The notes beneath the pieces are model-generated. The model worked only from the letters and a program-made list of their open reading frames with translations. It made no database searches and had not been told where the DNA came from. A stretch of 64,000 nt of DNA. Origin: Jackrogersella multiformis. Its lineage: Eukaryota; Ascomycota; Sordariomycetes; Xylariales; Hypoxylaceae. Numbering within the stretch: position 1 is the first letter of the stretch; the number at the start of each line of letters is the position of its first letter. Positions 23,001 to 34,508 of this stretch are shown here, one piece after another. Location: assembly GCA_902806575.1 (NCBI GenBank), contig CADCXD010000018.1, positions 2,604,001-2,668,000 of the forward strand, read 5' to 3'. The position numbers and the translations under genes were made by a program.

Positions 23001-26000
23001 GCCAATGACGGATGGAAGGGAATATTGAAAGACCGTTTGATTAAACATCTTGGCATGTTATTGGGTCGCTGAACTACCTACATAGTACATATCTAGGTAG
23101 TATCTTCTGTAATAAGAGGCCGCTCGGTGACCCTCATAGAATTGACAAAGTCGAGACGAGAATACGAACCTACTACGTCAGCAATATATAATATATACAA
23201 TAATCATAATGCTGAAGTAGAGGTGAGAACCGATGAGGCTTATTTCTCGATATGCGTATATGCACCTCGACAAGCGAGATGGCCTTTGTACGGGGTACTT
23301 TGAGTAGTTTGAGCGGGTGTTTGGCTCCAACACATCCTTTACTCTGTAATACATACGCATATGGCGCCCTATTCTAGTAAGAGCAGGGACAGGGATGGCA
23401 GCTGTATGCAAGGAATCTCGGTTGACGACCTTGGCGAACAAGAGCCTCTACATAGTAAGGATTGCCTACCTAATCCCGCACGACCCATTCAGCCACTGAG
23501 GTCCGGGAGAGAAGGGCTGGATTAGATATTAGACGAAAAGTTCAATAGGGATGGGGATGCATAGTATGCACTATGGTTGCGCTTTTATCGTAGTAGATGC
23601 TCCTGTGACTTAGTAGGGGACCTGGGACCGGATTGGTCCACTTGAGAGCATGATGTCAAATATTAGCTAGGCTGCTTAGTACTACATAGTAGGTAGTAGT
23701 GAATTGGAGACCGAGCGTAGGTATGTATATATATGGTAACCTCGTGGTATGTCCTACCTAAGGGGATCAGCGATGTTGACGCAAGATGACGGTTGTAAGG
23801 TTGAGATGTTGTAAGGTTGTAAGGTGGTAAGGTGACAGTTCCTATGGAAGATTCTTCAGGAAGGTGTAAGTTTTCTACCTACTATGTAGTAGGTGTCACA
23901 ACCTTGACCGGGCCGTGTGACGGAGCCATTCCGGAGCGGAATATCAATTCATATAATTTATAATGGAACCCGCTTTGCAGGTGTACATACCTACCTAGGT
24001 AGTGTAGGTAGGTGGAGGTAGAAGGAAGGCACAATACATATAAACCTAGGATGGATATACATACATATGTACTTGAGAGATGCATAAATAAAACTTAGTT
24101 ATATTACGTAGCTACCACCTCTAAACGGATGCTTAAATATATCATAGGTACCTACCTACAATTAATTAGGTACTCATACCTCTCATTTGCTCAAGTACTT
24201 GGAAGTAAAGTCTGTAGAAGTGGAAGTGGCTTTCTTAGCGGTGAACCGGGTTTCATTTTTCCGTTTCTTAGCCGCTTTAAGTGGCTGACGGAAACGTTCC
24301 GCGTGCATAATATTTTCTTTTTAAGATCCCTCGAGAATAAGTGATTTACTATGTAAGTACTTTAATATGTAAGCATTACTTAGGTAGGTAAAGGCGCTTT
24401 GCTTGGAAAAAGGAATGAAAAAAAGAATAAAAAAATCTCCGAAGCTCCGGCTCAGATCTTCAAGTAGGTAGCCATGTTTTTATCATTTAAATTATCACAT
24501 ATTATATAATCTACATACGCAAGCCTTGCGCATAAATCGGCTTAAGACTTATAGTTCCAGGTTTTCTTCTTCGTTACCCCCTTCTATACCCCTTGTATAT
24601 AGTAAGCCATCTTTGTCATTACCTACTGACATACATACATATGTATGTATGTATAATATGATGACGATACTTCTAATGATACTTCCAACCTGTCCAGACT
24701 CCATCAGCGTTTGTATGTACCTACATGCGTACTAGGTTCGGTGATCCACGACCAACCCAAGACGCGATGGCGTCGGGTAGCGAGAGACAAGGACAGAGAC
24801 CTTGTCAACATTGGTAGAGGCTTCTGCACATGCCGGAACGCATCATGCATCAGGGTCCCATCCCATGTGGAGATCATGGCAGTAATCTTAAGTCCAGCTG
24901 ATCTCGGGTGAAAATTTGCGGTGTACAAGGTACCGATAGAAACACACAGGACGTTATGGTGTTGGCCCTGAACAACTTTGGAGACAGATATCTATTAGGT
25001 TTGCGACCTTTCGAGCGACTGGTCCAAAGACGATCCGAACGTGAAAATGGCAATGATCCCTTCAAATATATCCCGATGAGCTGGGCGTCTCCTAAAACTG
25101 TAGATCTGCAAGCGCTGCCGCTCAGTCGTTAGAAAGGTGTTTCTTGTCCATCACCAACCGCCGCGCTGAATTCTGCAGCAGCTATACGATTTACGGTACT
25201 ACCTACTACGCGCAATAAAGGCAGGCGTCGAACCAGAAACGGCCAAGCCGTTTTGGGGGTATAATTGGCCGTTGCCCGGTAAGTCATGAATCTTCAGACA
25301 TCAAATGAAAGATCAGTGGCCTGTTTCCCTGGTGGCCTCAGTAAGGACGTAGACTATTGGACCCGGGATACTCTACATTGACAGCCAAACGCCTCGTAGA
25401 TCTCGGTCCAGATTAAGGGAGTTCCATCTCCCAAGACTCGGTGGGGTTTGGTGGGGGTAATTCTATCAACTCGAGCGTTCAGGAGGCATCTCCTTTTCTC
25501 CAAGGGTCTCTATTTACGGCAAGCCTGGGCTATGGCGAAACTAGGTACCTACCTACCTAAGGCATAGGTAAAGGCGGATTTATGTGTCCGGTTCCCGCGG
25601 AGCTTTCCACGGAGCGCTCTATTCTCCTGCAAACGAGAGTTCAGGCGGCGTGTATGCGCTTTATTCTTGTTTTGTTTGAGACATGTTGTTGACATACAGA
25701 CCGTTAGCCCTGGAGGTGTGGGTGTCAAAGCACGTTAAGAAGAAGAAAAAATCCGCAGGCGCTTGGGAGAAACGGTTCGAATCAATAGCGGGAGCGGGGA
25801 TCGACCGGAGGATTTTAATCACCAAGATAGGTAGACTACCTAGTGTAGTGTAGGTACGACAGCTATGTAGGCTGTAATAGAATTGACAAACTGGCTCAAC
25901 TCTCCATTATTGATCAAGCTCACTCTAGGGACTTGGCGGCGCCGAAAGCAGACGCGGGGTTACTATATATTCGAATATGTAAATGGCTAACATCAGGTTA

Positions 26001-27800
26001 TTTCGTATGTACACAGCAGTGGGCTTACATGCCACATAGTAGGTATTAGGTACTAGGTACTAGGTAGGTACCTAGGTATGTATGTATATCTATGTATGTA
26101 TATTATATCGGTATATGATATCGGCCTGATAAAGTGCTGATGAGGCACAAAGCTCGACAATAGTTTTAATAAACCGAAGGCCAAGATACAAGGGCAGGGC
26201 ATGAACCGGCATGATGTGGCTAACTATCGTAATGCTAGGCTAGGTAGGTAGTAGGTAGTAAGTAGCCAGGGTAGTCTGGTTCTCGGAGAGCGGACGCGTT
26301 ATGAAAGTGCTACTTTATTAATGGGCGCATTGACGATGATAATTAATGTAGCAGTCTTGTCTATTTGGGGTTTATTGGGGGTCGTGACTTTTCGACCTAC
26401 AGGTTACCAACGTCGGCATAGGAGAGGTCGAATTAGAGAGCAAAGAAGGGTAGATAACGTGACAGAGAAATATGACTGGCTGGCGAGATATCTAACGTCC
26501 AAACCTATTAAAAACGCGGTAAGCGTGTAATATGTAGTTTATTAACCTACCGCCCGAATAACAAACAGCTGGTGAGCGGCGAGCCATCTCGTTGGACAAG
26601 CCACAATATAAAGAACCGTTGTATGACCACATGGCAGGCCCCCGAATCCTAGCAGCCGCATTCCAGCCACAGGATCATTCGGGGGTACACGGATAATATG
26701 TATTGCATTAGCAGCCCTATCTTAAGATGCAGGCAGGATAATAGCCCATCCGTGCGTATACACATAGGGAAATATTCAATGCTGGATGCTACCCCTTTAG
26801 CCTTCCGCTACGTAGATAATAGACGATAAACGATATGAGGTGGCATGGTATAATAGTTGCCATGTGCTATGCGTTACATGGTAGGGAACTACCGCAATAG
26901 TTATTGCTAGCGGGATGACACCGTCACATTTGGTAACTTTAGACTAGATATGTATTGATTATGTACATGGTTAGAAAAGCTTGGAAGAGAGATCGGGGTC
27001 CTCTAGCTGAGATGTGTTCTCTTGTCGTTTCTGGACTCTCGTCATCTCTGGGTAGGTATGAGGCGTGCCTTCGACCGCGTTGATGGATGCTAGTTATTAA
27101 TACCAAGCTCTTCCCGGGATTGCGCAAGGCGGAATGCGGAATGCGGAATACTGATAGCCTGGAGAAAACGCCAACTCTATCTCTTATTAATCGCGAACAA
27201 GTGTACACTACTAGGTTAGTAAGTAATGAGACGCCCCGGTCCTGCAGGAAGGCAGGTAGACTACATATCTACCTAAGTAGTATATCTACTACCTACTACG
27301 TAGTATGTATGTACTTACATCATTACCCACCTACTTGGTGTGTAAAGTACCTACCTAGGTAGATAGTCGCCGATGGGGCCGTTGCCCTTTGCCATTTCGG
27401 GATCATGCGTTGGTAGGCTTACCCGGTTCTATCTACACTAGCACGCACATGTCATCAGGTCTGGGTGCAGTAAAACTAATCCCAAATTGATGTGACCTAG
27501 CACATAACCCCACGCCGATCACCGCAGGTCTCGAATCCTTTTGAAGACCTGTGTTTTTAATTTGGATATCTAGCTGTCTACACTAGCTCTATTTCTTCAC
27601 TAAAGTTCCCCTGGGGAAATGAGGCGTCATGTTGACATCCATCGAGCAAGGCATTGAAAGCTCGGACGATGTGACTGTCGATCCTCGCATCGCATCGCAC
27701 CATATGTATCATGATCGATAGTCTTCTTCTTATCCTTGTTTTGATGTTCGTCATTGCTAAGCAGGGGGGAGGGGGGTTATCAAGTCTACTACGCAGCTAT
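17001..27800. other. Gene desert, main part
   Basis: About 10.8 kb in which I cannot support any gene. Short open frames (for example 18876-19142, 19257-19586, 20539-20812 and 24711-25132) have no recognisable domain and no coherent splice partners. There is a homopyrimidine tract near 17410-17470, and TACC/GGTA arrays are scattered throughout (for example 22441-22470, 22915-22955, 23990-24016 and 26040-26079). No terminal repeats, reverse transcriptase or transposase remnants were recognised. Base composition does not look extremely AT-rich, so strong repeat-induced mutation is not evident by eye. Confidence 0.5.
26040..26079. repeat. TACC/GGTA palindromic array
   Basis: TAGGTAC and TAGG units in tandem meeting an inverted CCTAGG centre. 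It lies in the gene desert and is followed by TATG repeats. Confidence 0.85.
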
Positions 27801-27950
27801 GTAAACACAGAGTTGAAATAAGCAATATCCTCGAGCAAACCACCTACCTAGGCTGCTAGGTACGCAGAAAGGTAGGTAGATCAGCAGGCACGCGCAGTAA
27901 TGGCTAAGCACTTACACGTAAGTAGGCAGGTAGGGCATTTATACCTTTAA

Positions 27951-28005
27951 GTACCTAGGTACCTACCTTAGGTACCTTAGGTAGGTAAGTAGGTATGTAG
28001 GTAGC
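27951..28005. repeat. Large TACC/GGTA palindromic array
   Basis: About 55 bases made almost wholly of ACCTA and AGGTA units in both orientations, with two CCTAGG/CCTTAGG centres. It can form several alternative hairpins and is one of the longest arrays in the window. Confidence 0.9.
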
Positions 28006-30298
28006 AGGTGGAACATCTCGTCTTCTGCGTTTGCTGGCTCCAAGGCTCTTTGCAAGTTTTATATATTATGCTTAAGATATTTTAGGTACCTAGGAATACA
28101 TAATATCACAATCATGCAAGGCTAAGAATAAACGGAGCATCACGGTACAGGTAGGTATTTATATTATATCCCTATATATGCATGCATGTATATCTATATC
28201 CATATATTATATGTACAAGCTTTTTATTTCTTTTCCAATATTCTTAAATACCTACCTAGGTACCTACATATGTATGCTAGCACTGGTACCTAGACTGGTA
28301 ACCACCTGGGCACATACTGATATGTACTGATGCATGAACTCGGCAGGCCTTCCTTGTCCCCTTCAGCCAATCCTCGCCTTGAGCCACGCCCAGGTTGGCT
28401 ACCCCGTGCAGAAATGATCGAAACCCAGAACTGGGTTTATGTATGTAGTACCTGCTGTACCTGCAAGATTTCCCCATGCTGATTTTCAGTTGATTACCTA
28501 TTTATCAGAGATGCAGAGATACCTGCTTATAATACGAGGTGAAATGAAGTATAATCAAAACTTCCACTTCATCACATCCCTCAATAAGATCCATCCACCT
28601 CAGATGTGACAATGATCGTAGAGCCGCCGCTAAGGAACTGCCGCCGGGTAGGGATGCGGCCAAGTCCCTTCGAAGTCCGGTTCCGCACAAGCCTCCCTAT
28701 CATTCAGACCCATGTTGCCATGCTACGATACATTTCCTCATGTGGTTTTTTCTTTGTTCTTTTTTCCCTTTCCCTTTTTTTTTCTTAATTTTTTTCCTTT
28801 TCTCCTTTAGTTCTGCGGCCGTAGATTATCCACCATTAAAACCAATCGAAACTCACGATCTCCATACTTGACATCGTAAGCCTCGAATGTCCTTACCTAT
28901 ATAGGTTAATGACAAATGGCAATATGCTCGTACTAAAGGTTATTTATTAATCTGTTTGAGAATCCAATTTTTCATCTGATGCTGCGGTAAAGGGTCTCGC
29001 TTTTAGGTGCATACTAAAAGCTCGGGATACCACCTTTTTACGTTATGGCTTCTTGCCGAATAATCCACAACCTGCTTAGGAATACTTAGTAGAGCCTCAA
29101 TAGAAATGTTAGTAATATTCCAATTGAGTAGGTACCTACCGTATTTCCCCTGGCAGCCTAGGACGTTTATTACATTAGTGTGGCCCATACTTACCTAGTG
29201 TAAGTAAACATCCCTGGCGGTTTTAAGTAAAAAACTGATCTCGAATCTTCGGTGATCTTGTTATTCCTTTTTTTTTTTTTTTACATCATCTTCATATAAT
29301 GCACGTGTAAGATGCTGCTCCTCAATCTATTTAACTATTTAATTGAGCTGAGGCCTGAAGGTGAGGCCTGTTGGAGCGCCATTCCTCCAATCAGAATCAG
29401 CCTTCGGCCAATAGTTGGCTTGCCATTTGACGCTGGAAGCCGATTCGGTCAGTCTTATTTATTTTTTAATTCTAATTTTTCTTTACTCCTTTAACTAGCT
29501 GCGCCGTTTTCCCCATACGTGGACCCTCGGTCATCAATACTCACAAGCAAAACATGACTACTACTACTTACAGAAGTGGGTTAATCATCTCTACCCTCTA
29601 CACTACCTTACCTTACCTGCTCAGGTAGGCAGGTACTTGTAACAACAACAATAGTAGCGACATCATCAACATCACAACTTCTTAATAGAGCCACTTAGCG
29701 TTCCTTGCAGTGTATTGAAAGTTACGTGCATCCATAGATGCCAGCTCACATACCTACTACCTGTTACCTACCTACCTACCTACGCAAGACCGCATAACCA
29801 AGCATTTTCTTTAGACTGCTTTGCTTGTCTTGCGTCCCGCTCTCACCACCCCTCTCAGGAGTCGACCTGCGTACCGTTCGTTTCCCCTTATTAAGTACCA
29901 TGTGAGGTCAGAGACAAGTTGCAGCAGTAGGTAAAGCTGGCCGGCAATCGACACGCACCCCCCCCCTAAAAGCCGTTGAACAATACACCCCCCTCCCTCT
30001 ACGTAACTCTAGACTCCTGCCTCTTGGTCTCCTAGTCCTTCGAATCTCGATAAACCCTGGCCAATTAAAGAGCCATATTTTGGAAGCCATGTCTCATTAT
30101 TTCCGCTGCGCATTTGTTAGCAATCTCAGAGCGCTCAGACATGGTCACATCATGGAACTCATCATGGAACTCGCGCGGGGAATTATCAGATCGCCAGGGG
30201 AAAATAAAATAATAAAAGGTCAAAGACGGGCCAGGGGGGGTTTATAAATCATGGTAATAGTATTCGACGATACGGATTTGTAGTGTATTGTATACCTG

Positions 30299-30425
30299 GT
30301 AGGTAGGTAAGGTACCTACCTAGGGTATTGTTGTATTGAATTCCAGTATTATTGTATTGTATTGCATTGCATACCCATATGCGTTATAGTAGGTACATAC
30401 CTACCTACCTACCTAAGGTAGGTAT
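30299..30425. repeat. Pair of TACC/GGTA arrays flanking an ATTGT-rich segment
   Basis: Arrays at 30299-30325 and 30389-30425 flank a segment with repeated GTATTGTATTG/ATTGCATTGC motifs. They lie in non-coding DNA about 1.8 kb upstream of the Zn2Cys6/PAS factor gene. Confidence 0.8.
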
Positions 30426-31000
30426 TGTGGGATATTGGTAGATGAGAGCATAGGGGACCTCGTTCATCACTATTGCTGGCTAGGCTCTCCGTTACCCTTG
30501 AAATCCTTGATCAATGATTAACAGCCAATGCTTCCCCGTTGAGGCCAGGGTCTACCCTGACAGGTCCGCAGCGCCCATCGGACCCCTGGAGAGAACTAGG
30601 ATTCTACCATCATGGCCGCTATGTAAAGCAGGTCCACTATCTATCTAGCACTGCTACCCATCCTCATCCTTACTCTCAGCACATTTATTAGCCGGCCTGC
30701 CTAGGTAGGTAGGGTACTTGCTTGTACAATACAGTGACTGGTACTTCTAAGCTGTACCAGCATTGCAACGAGGAACGAGGAACGAGGTAGGTAAGTACCT
30801 ACATAGGTAGGTAGTGTACGTGGATGTGTGCGGGTTTCTCGCTCTCGTTGCCCGTTACTGTTCCTTACTTCCAAGGGTTAGCTACACTACATCTGTAGGA
30901 TATCATAGAGGTAAGTATCTTTTACCATAGTATCTTTACCATACCTACCCAGGTAGTATCTTTACTACTTACCTGAGCGAGGTATGTACCTATCTTTATT

Positions 31001-32219
31001 ATTAGCTTCTTGCATGCTACTCTCGCCTTGCCGTCACATCGACCATGCTCCAGGGATCTCTTCTCGAGACTGTATCTCTGCTACCTAACTTCGTCTGTTT
31101 TTTCCCCATGCCCACTCCCTGTCGTAGACACCACCCCCAGTCGCTTTCACTGCCCAGCCCAGCGCCCGTGCCAGCACATTCTCAGTGCTCATCAACGAAG
31201 AACCGCCAAGCAGAACTGGCGCGTGTGCAGCAAGTGACCTTGTACTTTCGTATGGCGCCCCAAAAGAGCTTGTACCCTGGTTCGTACCTAAATTGTCCCA
31301 ATCTCTAATATTAAAGTCGCACAAAAGCCTCCCGCGACTTTATCCAGACCCAAAAGTTGTCGAGCTTCTCCATCTTGAGTCGACAAGTCGGCATCATCAA
31401 GTCAAGCTCTCCCCGACGCAGCTACCGTCCGGCACGTTGCCTCCCTGGGCCTCCAAGACCCAAGAGTTATCTGACGGTGCTACAAGGAGAGAGGCCGTGT
31501 GTCTTGTGCTGCAGCTCCCCGTCATCCCATCTCCCAGGTTTCCACCAACTCCGCCGCGCGCCGTATCACTGGATTCCTAACCTTGACTGAGCCAGTATCA
31601 CAGACGATTTTGCTTGTCCAACACTGTCTTTGAACTCTCGCCATCAAAGTCAGCCAGGACTGAGGTCGCCATTCCTAACTAGTCATTCTCTCGACGTGCC
31701 TTGGGCTGTATAACTTTCCAGCGATAATCATCCCGCGGAACTGGAAGAAAAAGAAAGAGAAAAAGAAAAACTTCAGCTGATAATTATCCTTCTAATTTTC
31801 GAAAGCTTTCCAGCCTGGGTTAGCTCTCGTGTACCAGAAAAGAAGCTTTGTTCACAACTCGGTGCGGTTTAAAGCCTGGTCGATTTTAAGCGTATCTTCG
31901 AACTTCCCGAATTAGCTTGGGCATGGTATTCCTCGAGGATCGCTAGCCTCGTATCTAAACGGTGTTGCCGTACTCCCAACTAGAGTGCCGGGCCGCCGTC
32001 TGGAAAGGAAAGAAGGCGTTAGGAGCTCACGGTCCTATCGTGTATTCTTCTCAGGCTGCATCCATGCAAACCCTCACTTATTGTACTGAGCAGTCGAACT
32101 TCCCGCTCGGCCAGCGCCGAGGCGTAACGAATCTGGCGAACTTCGCTCTCGACCTGTCCTGGGCCAGAGCAGAGACGGATTGTGCTCTTAGCAGCACAAG
32201 GGCGTATCCCTCTCCGCCC
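31001..32219 (+). promoter_or_regulatory. Probable promoter and long 5' leader of the Zn2Cys6/PAS factor
   Basis: A pyrimidine-rich region with several short plus-strand open frames starting at 31010, 31045, 31185 and 31962. None resembles a known protein. The frame from 31962 is continuous with the factor's coding frame, so the real start may lie upstream. Long leaders with upstream frames are common in fungal regulators. The transcription start is not identifiable. Confidence 0.4.
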
Positions 32220-34508
32220 ATGTCAGGGTCTCCACCACCACTCCCGCCCAAGCCAAACCCAGAGGTCGGTGATCGAGGTCAGGGAGGCTATCAGCCTGTC
32301 AGTCATGATGCATATCGCCCGAGCCCAACAGTTCCAGGAGGCGAATATCGAACGGCACCCCCGCAACCACCTCTACTACCCCCAACTACCAGTGCTCCCA
32401 GATCCTTTTCCTTAGAAGGCCCGGAGCGGATGCCATATTCATATCACCGCCCAGATGAAACGATGGGAAGACCAATGTCCTATACTCAGCCGCCAGGCCC
32501 GATGGTTCAGCAGCCTCAGTATCCACTTCCACCAGTACTCGGACCCAGCCTAGGACCGTCACCCTACCAAATGTCGGGCAACCCACAGGGCACGGAGAAT
32601 CCGCCCTATACCACTTCTCCCAAGTCCCAGAGAAAAACCAAAGGTCATGTAGCTTCGGCTTGTGTGCCCTGCAAAAGAGCGCACTTAAGGTACTACTGAA
32701 TTTTTTATTCCCTCCGCCCTGACACTTTCCTAGATGCTAACGGTTCTTAGATGTGATGGTACGTATCGAATTTCGATTTCTCAGTCCTTTCCATTGGTGA
32801 TTATACTCAAATTGGCCGTGGTCGCCAGAAACTACAAGAAAAAGGAGTACTCTGGGCATGGTACTCAGTGTCAACTAGAGGCCATCTTTCGGGTGTTAAA
32901 CCACGGAGAACGAGTGACTTTTCGCAATCGTGGCTGTGACCATTGGTAAAGGAGTTCTAGTTTGAAAAGAGACAGTGCTTTAGAAACCGGGAATCCCCGA
33001 TTTCTAATGCATATACTACCAAAGAGATCAGCTGGAGTGTCAGAAATTGGAAGTCAACCTTGAATATGGTTTAGGCTTCAGCAGGAGCTCTCAGGCGAAT
33101 GTGCTAAGCGTCTGGGTATCCTCCTGGCCCCCCTGCCTCGCTCATCCGATTCGAAATGCGCTATAAATACTTCGAGGGGATATGTTTCTATCTTCCAAGC
33201 TGAAATCATCTGGAACTTGGGTTTTCATTTACATTTTCATATATACTTACATGTCATAGAATGGTGGTAGAAAGCTGACAGTTTGGTTGATTAGCCCAGC
33301 GGCCTTGTTCGCGGTGTCTGAGCAACGGCAAAGAGGACTCCTGCGTCGACGTCCAGCATAAAAAGCGAGGCCGACCTCGATTACGCGATGACAACCAGCC
33401 GCGATTTGATGCCGGGAGGTTCCCTCATCCAGCCGATACCGCGATGCGACGACCAGTCTCCCTCTACTCGCCGATGAACGCAGTTGCCGCCTCCTCATAC
33501 GATGATCCGCTTCGAAGAAGTCATTCTTATAGGGTGCTGAAATCGCAACCGAACGACCCCGTCGCACGCAGATTTATCGAACATGGATCAGCCTCAGATG
33601 CGAACATCTATCCCGCTCCCATATCCATACCCGCACGTGCACCGGAGCCAGTAGCATTCCTAACGACGGATTTGGAGATCGCGAAGGCATCGAGTACTTT
33701 CGTCGAAGCAGTGGGTTCTCGGTCTATCTTAGGTCGAAGGTTGTTGGATGTCGTCAGCGCAAGCGAGCGCGATAGGGTCGTTGCGCTCCAGAGGTCTTTG
33801 CAAGATGAGCAGGGAAGAAAAGAACCGAACTATCTTCCGCCAATATTCGGAAAGCAGGAGGCCGAGAGGGTAATACAGGCTTTACCGTTTAGTCCAGAAT
33901 CGATATCGAGGTTCCAACTGGACCGGCAGGATTTTTTCACCTTCATTTCCGTAGACGGACAACCACGACCGTACCCAATACGTATCGGGCTCGCGAAGGA
34001 GGATTCGATATACTTCGTCGTGTTGCTAGTCAGTCGCCCAGCCCAGCCATTCCCGCACCCTTCGCCTTCTCCTCACGCCCGAGAATTTTCATATTCATTC
34101 CAACCTCATCCGTATGCTCAGTTGACCCCCGTCTCGGGTTCTTTCGATCCTGGGCGACCTCGATTCGGGGAATCGCCTCGCGAGAGTGGCTATACGCCCC
34201 GGCAACCTCCAACACCCGCACCCATGGCTTCGGGCCTTACCCCTGGCGTGAGCCCGAACATTCCCTCCTATTCTGCTTCTGGACCCGTGCGGATTGAGCC
34301 CCAACCAGGTCCTTCTCACCATATCCCAAGGAGCGAGCTTTCGATGACTAGGCCGCCTCAGCAAGTGGAATATCAACTACCACCAATACGTGGTCAAGGA
34401 CAGGGTCCCTCAGGAGAAGTGCCCGGTTGGCCGCGGGATGACCGGTCAGGTCGTGTCGATATCGGTGGATTAATAGAAAAGCCTGACCCGTCACGTCGAG
34501 GACGGTAG
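32220..34508 (+). CDS. Zn2Cys6 transcription factor with a PAS-like domain
   Basis: Three exons: 32220-32689, an 8-nt microexon at 32751-32758, and 33295-34508 (563 residues from this start; the frame is open back to 31962). The zinc cluster is split over all three exons: C148-x2-C151-x6-C158 and C164-x2-C167-x8-C176, followed by the basic KKRGRPRLRDD. C158 and D159 come from the microexon. The proline-rich N-terminus is low-complexity. Residues about 277-407 look like a PAS fold (EPVAFLTTDLEIAKAS through YFVVLLVSRP), as in regulators related to glucose-starvation/gluconeogenesis factors. The C-terminus is proline/serine-rich and probably disordered. It is a nuclear DNA-binding protein of unknown target. 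Intron 2 is unusually long at 536 nt and stays open in frame for about 64 codons. Confidence 0.9.

Larger units (their letters stand above)
27801..31000. other. Gene desert, part densest in TACC/GGTA palindromes
   Basis: No gene supported. Arrays occur at about 27840-27880, 27951-28005, 28248-28268, 29125-29142, 29758-29782, 30299-30325, 30389-30425, 30703-30718 and 30788-30815. T-rich runs lie at 28740-28805 and 29267-29283. Confidence 0.55.

Noticed and set aside
25770..25785. B-box-like GGTTCGAATC
   Set aside because: No A box about 44 bases upstream and no cloverleaf arms.
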